Shown in pieces: positions 35,258 through 43,384 of a stretch of DNA of 64,000 nt. The DNA is from an uncultured Lachnospiraceae bacterium (GTDB lineage: Bacteria > Bacillota > Clostridia > Lachnospirales > Lachnospiraceae), in contig CAJUIO010000004.1 of NCBI GenBank assembly GCA_910586025.1, forward strand, positions 1 to 64,000, given 5' to 3'. Below the pieces are notes generated by a model. It had not been told where the DNA came from, did no database searches, and saw nothing but the letters and a program-made list of their open reading frames with translations. How positions within the stretch are numbered: position 1 is the stretch's first letter; the number at the start of each line of letters is the position of its first letter. Both the position numbers and the translations under genes were made by a program.

Positions 35258-36160
35258 ATGGAGAAGGCGTATAAGCTGGAATTTGCAAAGGGAAAGGATG
35301 AAAGCCTTATTGTAAACTGCTGCGGACTCTCCAGGACAGAGCCGCTTCACAGCTTCGGACCGGCCATAAAGCCGCACTATCTGATTCATTTCATCCTGAG
35401 CGGGAAGGGGAAATTTTCCATGGGAGGAAAGGAGTATCCCCTGGAACAGGGATACGGGTTTCTGATTCTTCCGGAGGAGCTTGCGTTTTATCAGGCGGAC
35501 GAGGAGGATCCCTGGACATATGTATGGGTGGGCTTTGGAGGCTCTCTTGCGCCGGATATGGTCAGATCCATGGGGATGTCGCTTTCAAACCCCATTTTCA
35601 GATCGGAAAAGGGGGAGGAGCTTTATCAGGCGGTCAAGGACATGATGGAGCATAACACCTTCGGAGTGGCAAACGATCTGCGCAGAAACGGGCAGCTTCA
35701 TCTGTTCCTGTCACTGATTGCACAGGGCGCTTCCCTGGAAGAGAAGGGGGAGAGCCGGAGGGCGGATAATTATGTGAGGCGGGCTGTTGAATTTATTCAG
35801 GGGAATTACTGCAACCCCATCAGGATCACGGATGTGGCGGATTATGTCTGCATTAACAGAAGCTATCTCTACACGCTGTTTCACGAGTCCACGGGAATGT
35901 CCCCGCAGCAGTTCCTGACCACCTTCAGGATTACCAAGGCGACGGAGCTTCTGCAGCTTACCGACCTGCCCGTTGAGAGTATCGCCCTGTCCTGCGGCTA
36001 CACGGATCCTCTTGTCTTTTCTAAATCATTCAAGCAGATGAAAAAAATGTCTCCCTCTGCCTACCGAAAGGAGATGCAGAAGGGGGAAACCAGAAGAAAC
36101 AAGGAATATCTGAGACAGATCGAGGACTTTATCAGCCAGGTCAATGAGCTCAACAGTTAA
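35258..36160 (+). CDS. AraC-family transcription regulator
   Basis: A 300-residue regulator with an N-terminal cupin-like sensing domain (HFILSGKGKFSMGGKEYPLEQG, LPEELAFYQADEEDPWTYVWVGF) and a C-terminal double helix-turn-helix (RITDVADYVCINRSYLYTLF and SPQQFLTTFRITKATELLQ, then YTDPLVFSKSFKQ). It begins three bases after the lipoprotein gene, so it may be co-transcribed with the end of the polysaccharide block, and it lies just upstream of galK. A sugar is the likely ligand and galK-galT the most obvious target, by position only. Confidence 0.9.
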   Translation: MEKAYKLEFAKGKDESLIVNCCGLSRTEPLHSFGPAIKPHYLIHFILSGKGKFSMGGKEYPLEQGYGFLILPEELAFYQADEEDPWTYVWVGFGGSLAPDMVRSMGMSLSNPIFRSEKGEELYQAVKDMMEHNTFGVANDLRRNGQLHLFLSLIAQGASLEEKGESRRADNYVRRAVEFIQGNYCNPIRITDVADYVCINRSYLYTLFHESTGMSPQQFLTTFRITKATELLQLTDLPVESIALSCGYTDPLVFSKSFKQMKKMSPSAYRKEMQKGETRRNKEYLRQIEDFISQVNELNS

Positions 36161-36264
36161 CATTTTGACTTATTTCTATAACAATCCTTACTGGTATATG
36201 AGGCAAAATCAGTATAGTGTAAAGATAGTAAAAAGAGGTATTTTCTTTAGCGGAGGTCATAACA

Positions 36265-37428
36265 ATGAAAGAGACAGTTTTAAAAAGATTCGGAGAAGTA
36301 TTTGGGGATACGGATGGTGTCAAGGTGTTTTTTGCGCCGGGGCGTGTCAATCTGATCGGGGAGCATACGGATTACAACGGCGGACATGTATTTCCCTGTG
36401 CGCTGACTATCGGAACCTATGCCGCAGCAAGGGTGAGAGAGGATGATAAACTGCGTTTTTATTCCATGAATTTTGATCATCTGGGGGTGATCGAATCGGA
36501 TATCAGGGACTTGAAGCCGCAGAAGGAAGCTGGCTGGACCAACTATCCCAAGGGAGTGATGTGGGCGTTTGGCGAGAGAGGCTTTCAGATACCCGCAGGG
36601 ATGGATATTCTGCTGAACGGAAATATCCCCAATGGTTCCGGACTTTCCTCATCGGCATCCGTGGAGGTGGTTACGGGAGCGATTCTGCGGGAGTTCTTCG
36701 GATTCGAGGTGAGCAATCAGGATCTTGCCCTGATCGGTCAGTATTCCGAGAATAATTTTAACGGAGTGAACTGTGGAATTATGGATCAGTTCGCTATTGC
36801 CATGGGAAAAAAGGATCATGCGATTTTTCTGGATACCGCAGATCTGTCCTATACATATGCTCCGGTAAAGCTTCAGGGAGCGAAGATCGTGATTGCCTGC
36901 AGCAACAAGAAGCGTGGGCTGGGGGATTCCAAGTATAACGAGAGAAGAAGCGAGTGTGAGACGGCTCTTGCCGAGCTCCAGAAGGAAGTGGATATCAGGA
37001 GCCTTGGCGAGCTGACGGAAGAACAGTTTGAGGAGCACAAATCCGCTATCAGGGATATTACCAGGGTAAAGAGGGCAAAGCATGCGGTCTATGAGAATCA
37101 GAGAACGCTGCAGGCTGTTGCCGCCCTTGAAGAAAATAATATCGAATTATTCGGACAGCTTATGAATGCGTCCCATGTATCTCTGAGGGATGACTACGAG
37201 GTCACGGGAGCAGAGCTGGATACGCTGGTGGAGGAAGCCTGGAAGGTGGAGGGAGTGATCGGCTCCCGCATGACAGGCGCAGGATTCGGCGGATGCACGG
37301 TGAGCATAGTGCGGGACGAGGCAATCGACCAGTTCATTGAAAAGGTCGGAAAGGCATACAAGTCCAGGATTGGTTATGCGGCGGATTTCTATGTGGTAGA
37401 GGTTGGAGACGGCCCTTCAGTGCTGTAA
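36265..37428 (+). CDS. galK: Galactokinase
   Basis: A 387-residue GHMP kinase that phosphorylates alpha-D-galactose to galactose 1-phosphate in the cytosol (Leloir pathway). It shows the galactokinase signature GRVNLIGEHTDYNGG at residue 26, the ATP loop GSGLSSSAS and the third GHMP motif GSRMTGAGFGGC. The length is normal. GCGGAGGTC precedes the ATG. galT follows after 81 bases, with an 8-bp hairpin between them at 37455-37475. Together they convert galactose to sugar nucleotides, which the neighbouring polysaccharide locus may use. Confidence 0.97.
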   Translation: MKETVLKRFGEVFGDTDGVKVFFAPGRVNLIGEHTDYNGGHVFPCALTIGTYAAARVREDDKLRFYSMNFDHLGVIESDIRDLKPQKEAGWTNYPKGVMWAFGERGFQIPAGMDILLNGNIPNGSGLSSSASVEVVTGAILREFFGFEVSNQDLALIGQYSENNFNGVNCGIMDQFAIAMGKKDHAIFLDTADLSYTYAPVKLQGAKIVIACSNKKRGLGDSKYNERRSECETALAELQKEVDIRSLGELTEEQFEEHKSAIRDITRVKRAKHAVYENQRTLQAVAALEENNIELFGQLMNASHVSLRDDYEVTGAELDTLVEEAWKVEGVIGSRMTGAGFGGCTVSIVRDEAIDQFIEKVGKAYKSRIGYAADFYVVEVGDGPSVL

Positions 37429-37454
37429 GCCGACCGCAGGCGAAGAGAAGAGAT

Positions 37455-37475
37455 ACGGCAGGGGAAACCTGCCGT
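37455..37475 (+). terminator. Hairpin between galK and galT
   Basis: An 8-bp perfect GC-rich stem ACGGCAGG/CCTGCCGT with a 5-base loop, followed by TTCCCGTT. The T-tract is poor, so it may reduce rather than end transcription, or protect the galK message. Confidence 0.4.
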
Positions 37476-37509
37476 TTCCCGTTATTAATGAAAGAGAGGA
37501 GACAAAAGA

Positions 37510-39009
37510 ATGATTCAGGAATATATCAGAAAACTCACTGCCTATGGCGTAATGACAGGATTGGTTCCCGGGGAAGATGAGATCTATACAATAAACCGGC
37601 TGATGGAGTTATTCGGGCTCGAAGAGATGGAGGATGCGCAGGAACCGGTAACGGTCAGAGAGGAGGAGCTTCCGGAAATTTTGGGAGGGATGCTGGATTA
37701 TGCCTATGAGGCCGGCCTTATGGCGGAAAACGGCGTGGTTTACAGAGATCTCTTTGACACGAAGATCATGAGTATGCTGCTCCCAAGGCCCAGCGAGGTA
37801 ATCCGCCGCTTCGGGGAGCTGTATAAGAAGAGCCCTGTGGAAGCGACCGACTATTACTATAAATTCAGCTGTGATTCCGACTATATCCGCAGATACAGGA
37901 TCAAGAAGGACATGAAATGGATTGCGCCCACGCAGTACGGGGATCTGGATATTACCATCAATCTCTCCAAACCGGAGAAGGATCCCAAAGCCATAGCGGC
38001 GGCCAAGAGCGCAAAGCAGTCGGGCTATCCCAAATGCCTGCTGTGCCGTGAGAACGAGGGCTATGCGGGAAGAATCAACCATCCGGCCAGGCAGAACCAC
38101 CGGATCATACCGGTGACGATCCAGGGTGATACCTGGGGATTCCAGTATTCTCCTTATGTTTATTATAATGAGCACTGCATCGTTTTTAACGGTAAACACG
38201 TGCCCATGAAGATCGAGCACGGAACCTTCTGTAAGCTGTTTGATTTTGTAAAGCAGTTTCCCCATTATTTTGTGGGTTCAAATGCGGACCTTCCCATCGT
38301 GGGAGGTTCTATACTGAGCCACGATCATTTCCAGGGCGGACATTATGAGTTTGCCATGGCAAAAGCGCCGGTGGAGAGAACCTTTACGGTTAAGGGCTTT
38401 GAGGACATCGGAACAGGAGTTGTAAAATGGCCCATGTCAGTGATCCGGCTAAGCGGCACGGACACAGAAAGAATCATCGCTCTTGCGGATGTGATTCTGG
38501 AAAAATGGAGAGGCTACACGGACGAGGCCGCATTTATCTTTGCGCAGACGGACACAGAGCCCCACAACACGATCACGCCCATAGCCAGAAAAAGAGGCGA
38601 TAAGTATGAGCTGGATTTGGTGCTGAGAAATAATATTACCACACAGGAGCATCCTCTTGGCGTATATCATCCCCATGCGAACCTTCATCATATAAAGAAG
38701 GAAAACATCGGCCTGATCGAGGTCATGGGTCTTGCGGTTCTTCCGGCCAGACTGAAAGAGGAGATGGAGCAGCTGAAGGAGGCGGTTCTTGCAGGCAGAG
38801 ACCTTCACGGCGACGAGACTCTGGCAAAGCATGCGGACTGGGTGGACGAATTCAGGGTAAAATATGACAGAATCGACAGCTCCAATATTGATGAAATCGT
38901 GGAAAAGGAAATAGGACTGGTATTCATGCAGGTGCTTGCGGATGCAGGCGTTTACAAGAGAACGGAGGAAGGGCAGGAAGCCTTTGACAGGTTTATCGCA
39001 TGCATATGA
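37510..39009 (+). CDS. galT: UDP-glucose--hexose-1-phosphate uridylyltransferase, class II
   Basis: A 499-residue enzyme of the Firmicute-type GalT family, which exchanges UMP between UDP-glucose and galactose 1-phosphate. Diagnostic stretches are KCLLCRENEGYAGRINHPAR, GGSILSHDHFQGGHYEF (the HxHxQ nucleotidyl-transfer site) and LGVYHPHANLHHIKKENIGL. The length matches the class. AGAGAGGAG precedes the ATG at 37510. Its end overlaps the radical SAM gene by ten bases. No galE is present in the window. Confidence 0.96.
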   Translation: MIQEYIRKLTAYGVMTGLVPGEDEIYTINRLMELFGLEEMEDAQEPVTVREEELPEILGGMLDYAYEAGLMAENGVVYRDLFDTKIMSMLLPRPSEVIRRFGELYKKSPVEATDYYYKFSCDSDYIRRYRIKKDMKWIAPTQYGDLDITINLSKPEKDPKAIAAAKSAKQSGYPKCLLCRENEGYAGRINHPARQNHRIIPVTIQGDTWGFQYSPYVYYNEHCIVFNGKHVPMKIEHGTFCKLFDFVKQFPHYFVGSNADLPIVGGSILSHDHFQGGHYEFAMAKAPVERTFTVKGFEDIGTGVVKWPMSVIRLSGTDTERIIALADVILEKWRGYTDEAAFIFAQTDTEPHNTITPIARKRGDKYELDLVLRNNITTQEHPLGVYHPHANLHHIKKENIGLIEVMGLAVLPARLKEEMEQLKEAVLAGRDLHGDETLAKHADWVDEFRVKYDRIDSSNIDEIVEKEIGLVFMQVLADAGVYKRTEEGQEAFDRFIACI

Positions 39010-40814
39010 AATTTCTGCTGGCAGGCATAAACGCCAAATATATTCACTCCAATCCGGCCATTCGCAGTCTTAAGGCCGGTGCCGGGGTGGAAAACCACAA
39101 ATATATAGATCTGGCGGAATACACCATCAATCAGAAGGTGGAGGAGATTTTGGCCGATCTGTACAGGAGAAAACCCGATATTATCGGGTTTTCCTGCTAT
39201 ATCTGGAATATAGAGACCGTAAGAGCGCTGCTTCCGGAGCTGCCCAAGCTGCTTCCGGATACGGAGGTATGGCTGGGAGGTCCCGAGGTTTCCTTTGACG
39301 GAGAGGATCTGCTTGACGAGTACCCGGGCGTGAGGGGCATCATGGCCGGGGAGGGGGAGGAAACCTTCCGGGAGCTTCTTAACTATTACCGGGAGATCTT
39401 CCGGGAGGAGCTCCCGGGAGAAAGCCGGAAGGGCAAGTCGCAGTGTCCGGGTCCCCGAGAGACAAGACTTGGCGGAATCCGGGGGCTTATTCTGCGGGAA
39501 GGCAGAACGCCGGGAAGAGAGCTTCTTTCCATGGATGCGCTTCCTTTTCTGTATGAGGATCTGAAAGAGCTTGACAACAGAATCATCTACTATGAGTCCT
39601 CCAGGGGCTGCCCATACCGCTGCAGCTATTGCCTCTCTTCTATCGATAAGACAGTGCGGCTGCGCAGTATGGATAAGGTAAAGAGGGAGCTTGGGTTCTT
39701 TCTGGATGCGAGAGTGCCGCAGGTAAAGTTTATTGACAGGACCTTTAACTGCAGTCATTCTCATGCTATGGAGATCTGGCGCTATCTCCATGAGTGCGAT
39801 AACGGCATCACTAATTTCCACTTTGAGATTGCGGCGGATATTCTGACGGACGAAGAAACCAAGCTGCTGCAGTCGCTGCGTCCGGGTCAGGTGCAGCTGG
39901 AAATCGGAGTTCAGACCACTAATAAGGAAACCCTGAGGGAGATCTGCCGCCCGGCGGACAGCGGGCATATTGCCCGGGTAGTTCAAAGACTTTGGGAGAG
40001 GAAAAACATTCACCTTCATCTTGATTTGATTGCGGGCCTCCCCTGCGAGGACTATGAGAGCTTCGCAGTCTCCTTTAACGAGGTGTACGCCATGGGTCCG
40101 CATCAGCTCCAGCTGGGCTTTCTCAAGGTGCTTAAGGGCTCTCCCATGGCACGCAGGGCCGGGGAATATGGGATCGTATACCGGGACAGGCCTCCCTATG
40201 AGGTGCTGTATACAAAATGGCTTTCTTACGGGGAGCTTCTGAGGCTGAAACAGATTGAGGAGATGGTGGAGCTTTACTATAACTCCGGTCAGTTCGGCAG
40301 AACTCTTCCGGTGCTTGAGAAATGCTTCAAGGGCCCGTTTTCCCTGTTTGAGGCCCTGGCGGTTTATTATGAGAGAAAGGGATACTTTGTGAATGCGCCT
40401 GCACGGAGCTACCGTTATCAGGCACTGCTGGATTTTGCCATGGAGACAGATGGAGAAAAAGCGGAGCTGTACAGAGAGCTTCTTACCTTTGATTTTTATC
40501 TGAGGGAGAACGCCAAGACACGTCCTTCCTTTGGCCGGAACCTTGGAGAGTATCATGGTGTGATCCGGGAATTTTACAGGAAGGAGGAAGAGACGCACAG
40601 ATACCTGCCTGACTATTCCGGATATCATGCCAGGGAGCTGATGAGGATGACTCATCTGGAGGTATTCTTTTATCCGGTTTGGGAGGAAGAGCCGGAGATG
40701 GTATGCAGGAGGGGAAGCGAGCCGAAATTCATACTGTTTGATTATGAAAAGAGAGATCCGCTGACCAGGGATGCCAGAGCGGTGGTGATAGAAAATCAGG
40801 AAAAGTCATTTTAA
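39000..40814 (+). CDS. B12-binding radical SAM protein (DUF4080 type)
   Basis: A 604-residue protein. Residues 1-130 resemble a cobalamin-binding Rossmann domain (GFSCYIWNIETVRALLPEL, WLGGPEVSFDGEDLL). A radical SAM core follows with the cluster motif CPYRCSYC near residue 203-210, and a DUF4080 C-terminal domain completes it. The class includes methyltransferases and oxidases of unknown substrate. It overlaps galT by ten bases, which may be only transcriptional convenience. A second ATG at 39006 is possible. The stop codon lies inside the terminator palindrome at 40801. Confidence 0.88.
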   Translation: MHMKFLLAGINAKYIHSNPAIRSLKAGAGVENHKYIDLAEYTINQKVEEILADLYRRKPDIIGFSCYIWNIETVRALLPELPKLLPDTEVWLGGPEVSFDGEDLLDEYPGVRGIMAGEGEETFRELLNYYREIFREELPGESRKGKSQCPGPRETRLGGIRGLILREGRTPGRELLSMDALPFLYEDLKELDNRIIYYESSRGCPYRCSYCLSSIDKTVRLRSMDKVKRELGFFLDARVPQVKFIDRTFNCSHSHAMEIWRYLHECDNGITNFHFEIAADILTDEETKLLQSLRPGQVQLEIGVQTTNKETLREICRPADSGHIARVVQRLWERKNIHLHLDLIAGLPCEDYESFAVSFNEVYAMGPHQLQLGFLKVLKGSPMARRAGEYGIVYRDRPPYEVLYTKWLSYGELLRLKQIEEMVELYYNSGQFGRTLPVLEKCFKGPFSLFEALAVYYERKGYFVNAPARSYRYQALLDFAMETDGEKAELYRELLTFDFYLRENAKTRPSFGRNLGEYHGVIREFYRKEEETHRYLPDYSGYHARELMRMTHLEVFFYPVWEEEPEMVCRRGSEPKFILFDYEKRDPLTRDARAVVIENQEKSF

Positions 40815-40826
40815 AATGACTTTTTT
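40801..40826. terminator. Palindromic terminator containing a stop codon
   Basis: A perfect 24-base palindrome (arms AAAAGTCATTTT/AAAATGACTTTT, 40801-40824) with extra T residues after it. The TAA of the radical SAM gene lies in its centre. The A-rich left arm means it can work in both directions. It should end the galK-galT-radical SAM transcript. Confidence 0.75.
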
Positions 40827-40829
40827 GTT

Positions 40830-41174
40830 GATAATCATCAGGAAATCCTTTACTGGTATAACAGGTATCTTTTCATCGGAGGAATGCCGGCGCAGCTTGC
40901 CAAGGAGAATAAGAAATTTCCGCAGGCGTGGTATTGCCCTGTGACAGAGTGACCAGGGCCGAGCTGCCGCTCGTGGCATTTCGGGATGTATCTGCCTTTA
41001 AGCTTTATCTGTCGGATGCGGGACTGCTTACAGCCTTTACCGGAATCCTCAAAAAGCCTGAAGCATTTCTGCGACAGATATAAACCCGAAGGAGTGATAA
41101 GGCTTTCCGAGAAGAACTTCGGGACGGACGAGAATGTCTTTGCGGTTCCGCTGTATGCGGCGTTTTGTCTTTAG
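40830..41174 (+). pseudogene. Remnant of an AAA ATPase with DUF4143 domain
   Basis: Three frames hold recognisable pieces of one protein. The first is ILYWYNRYLFIGGMPAQLAK, ending in a stop near 40952. The second is AFKLYLSDAGLLTAFTGI, ending at the TAA near 41083. The third is EGVIRLSEKNFG and VFAVPLYAAFCL, ending at the TAG at 41172-41174. These match, in order, conserved parts of the DUF4143 C-terminal region of common 400-residue ATPases. The whole N-terminal AAA domain and parts between the pieces are gone. It is clearly not functional. It fills most of the 444-base gap between the terminator and spmB; the remaining 41175-41258 shows nothing distinct. Confidence 0.8.
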
Positions 41175-41258
41175 GAATTGATGCGGAAAACCCCAGGGGC
41201 ATATTTAAAGGACGGGGGCCATATATTGTAAGGAATACAGACGGCAGGTCTTATTTAT

Positions 41259-41786
41259 ATGGCTCAGGTTTTGTCCAATCTATCTAATATTATCATTCCG
41301 GTTCTTGTTTTCTATATCATCGCCTACGGATTTATCAATAAATGTAATGTATATGAGGATTTTGTAAAGGGGGCGAAGGAGGGCCTTAAGACGGTGGTCG
41401 GAATCATGCCCACGCTGGTGGCGCTCATGATCGCCGTTGGGGTGCTTCGGGCCTCCGGTTTTCTGACCCTGTTGGAGAGATTGTGCAAACCTTTGTCAGA
41501 TCTGTTTCATTTTCCGGCAGAGCTGATTCCTCTTTCCTTTATCAAAATGTTCTCCTCCTCGGCGGCGACAGGACTGGTACTGGATATTTTCAAGAATTAT
41601 GGGACGGATTCCTTTATCGGGCTTGTGACCTCCATTATGATGAGCTGTACGGAAACTATTTTTTATACCATGAGCGTGTATTTCCTTGCGGCAAAGGTGA
41701 CAAAGACCAGGTACACTCTGGCGGGAGCGCTGCTGTCCACTCTGGCCGGAATCGTAGCCAGCGTGGTGCTTGCGGGGATGATGTGA
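41259..41786 (+). CDS. spmB: Spore maturation protein B-like (nucleoside recognition/Gate domain)
   Basis: A 175-residue membrane protein with four to five helices. The sequences PVLVFYIIAYGFINK, KGAKEGLKTVVGIMPTLVALM, IPLSFIKMFSSSAATGL and SIMMSCTETIFYTMSVYF are typical of SpmB, which with SpmA affects spore core dehydration in Bacillus. The usual spmA gene directly upstream is absent and a decayed ATPase gene stands there instead. The ribosome site is weak (GGCAGG). A 5-bp hairpin CGGGC/GCCCG follows the stop but has no T-tract. Confidence 0.88.
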   Translation: MAQVLSNLSNIIIPVLVFYIIAYGFINKCNVYEDFVKGAKEGLKTVVGIMPTLVALMIAVGVLRASGFLTLLERLCKPLSDLFHFPAELIPLSFIKMFSSSAATGLVLDIFKNYGTDSFIGLVTSIMMSCTETIFYTMSVYFLAAKVTKTRYTLAGALLSTLAGIVASVVLAGMM

Positions 41787-41831
41787 AACGGGCAGTTGAG
41801 CCCGATTCTGCTGACATCAACCTCTGCGTCA

Positions 41832-41859
41832 TTGAAATCATCCCTCTTTTAAGTATAAA
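41832..41859 (+). promoter_or_regulatory. Promoter of the XRE-methyltransferase gene
   Basis: TTGAAA (41832-41837), 16-base spacer, TATAAA (41854-41859), 34 bases before the start codon. GGAGGG lies near 41880 as ribosome site. Confidence 0.6.
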
Positions 41860-41892
41860 ATATAGAAAAAGCCTGAAACGGAGGGATTCATC

Positions 41893-43308
41893 ATGGTTGA
41901 CAGAGAACAAATCGGAATGAGGATAGCGGCGCTGCGCAGGAGGGCGGGACTGTCTCAGGCGGCGCTTGCCGGGAAGCTGGGAATCAGTGCTCAGGCAGTT
42001 AGCAAATGGGAGTCGGGCAGGAATCTGCCGGATATCGACCTGTTTCGTGAGCTGGCGTGGTTATTTAATATGACGATAGACAGTATTGTGGAGGGGGACT
42101 TATCGTTTGTACAGAAAAGCGGGCAGAAAAAGCTCCCGGCCAGCGTGGAGGCGCTTATTCCTGATGCGGAAAGACGGAAAGTCCTGCAAAGCCTCGCACC
42201 CTATTCTTCGGATACGGAGCTCTATAGCTTTGCAAAGGAGATGTCAGCCGGAAGACTGGAGCTGTCTCTTGCCGCAGGCGTTGTGAGAAGAAATGAAAAG
42301 CTGGAGACGGATTTTCAGAGGGTGGTTTCTATTCCAGCCAGTGCAATGGAAGAGGGTACGCTTCGTGAAACGGCACCGTATTTTTCCAAGGCGCTTGGCG
42401 GAATGATTGGAGGAGATACGGAGCCGGGACTGCGGCGCATTGCGGAGCTGATGCGCTGCCCGGAATGCGGTGAAGGGATGCGGCTTGAGACGGATACGGA
42501 TAATAGAATTGGTTTTGTCTGTCCCAATGGACATTGTTACTCTGTCGTGGATGGTGTTGTGAATTTTGGCACACGGGAGATCCCGGGTGAACAGTGGTCA
42601 CTGTTTATGAAAAATTATGAGGACTATTTAGTGGAACAGCGACATCCGGGAAATCCCCGTTATCAGATGGGGACGGTTCCCTGCAGTGAGGTTCGTTGGC
42701 AGGCTGTGAAAAAACTCCGTCCGCATGTCATTCTTGACATTGCCTGCGGTACCTGCAACGGACTTAAATATGATCTGCAGCGTATCAATTGGCCCTGTCT
42801 TGTGATTATGACAGATCTTTCCCATCGCATTCTTAAATATAACAGAAGATATTTCAGAGAGGAGATGGTTAATCCTTATGTGGACATTGTCTGTCTGGCC
42901 TGCGATTGCGCCAGGCTTCCGATCAAGGACGGATGCATTGATCTGGTGGTTTCAAATGGCGGATTTGAGAGTATGCAGACAAAAATGATGGCGGGATTTA
43001 GGGAAGGATATCGTGTATTAAAGACGGGAGGTTATGCGGTCTACAATATCAGCGTGGTTGAAGACCACGGCAGCGACAATACCAGAAAGTGGGAGCGCTT
43101 ATACAGATCACTTGACGAATCCTATCATCTGCATGAAAGACTGTTTGATATTGGACAGTGGGAGGAAATCTGCGGACAGACAGGGTACTCGTCCACGGAG
43201 ACAAAGGAAATCTACGGCGAACTGCCTGCCCCGGATGGGGACATATTTCCTTTTGAGAATGAGATTTTGCAGTGGATGGGAGAGTACCTGTGTGTGTCTG
43301 TAAAGTGA
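41893..43308 (+). CDS. XRE-type DNA-binding protein fused to a methyltransferase
   Basis: A 471-residue fusion. Residues 8-62 are an XRE/Cro helix-turn-helix (RRRAGLSQAALAGKLGISAQ, then AVSKWESGRNLPDIDLF). The middle holds a small zinc-site candidate CPECGEGM...CPNGHCYSVVDGVVNF, like the N terminus of rRNA guanine methyltransferases. From about residue 278 comes a class I SAM-dependent methyltransferase with ILDIACGTCNGL, LACDCARLPIKDGCIDLV and RVLKTGG. The target (RNA, small molecule or protein) is not clear. It stands alone behind its own promoter, and autoregulation through the HTH is plausible. Confidence 0.85.
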   Translation: MVDREQIGMRIAALRRRAGLSQAALAGKLGISAQAVSKWESGRNLPDIDLFRELAWLFNMTIDSIVEGDLSFVQKSGQKKLPASVEALIPDAERRKVLQSLAPYSSDTELYSFAKEMSAGRLELSLAAGVVRRNEKLETDFQRVVSIPASAMEEGTLRETAPYFSKALGGMIGGDTEPGLRRIAELMRCPECGEGMRLETDTDNRIGFVCPNGHCYSVVDGVVNFGTREIPGEQWSLFMKNYEDYLVEQRHPGNPRYQMGTVPCSEVRWQAVKKLRPHVILDIACGTCNGLKYDLQRINWPCLVIMTDLSHRILKYNRRYFREEMVNPYVDIVCLACDCARLPIKDGCIDLVVSNGGFESMQTKMMAGFREGYRVLKTGGYAVYNISVVEDHGSDNTRKWERLYRSLDESYHLHERLFDIGQWEEICGQTGYSSTETKEIYGELPAPDGDIFPFENEILQWMGEYLCVSVK

Positions 43309-43384
43309 ACAAGGAGGAATTGAAAATAATCAGGTTTGGTGATATGCTGAACAGGTAATAGAATATATCTCGGGAGAGTAATTA

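Noticed and set aside
38952..40655. A 567-codon open frame on the minus strand
   Set aside because: It lies opposite the radical SAM gene, whose CPYRCSYC motif and full-length domains are unmistakable. The antisense translation has no domain-like pattern and is rich in His, Arg and Pro.
41789..41804. Terminator after spmB
   Set aside because: Only a 5-bp stem (CGGGC/GCCCG) and no T-tract.
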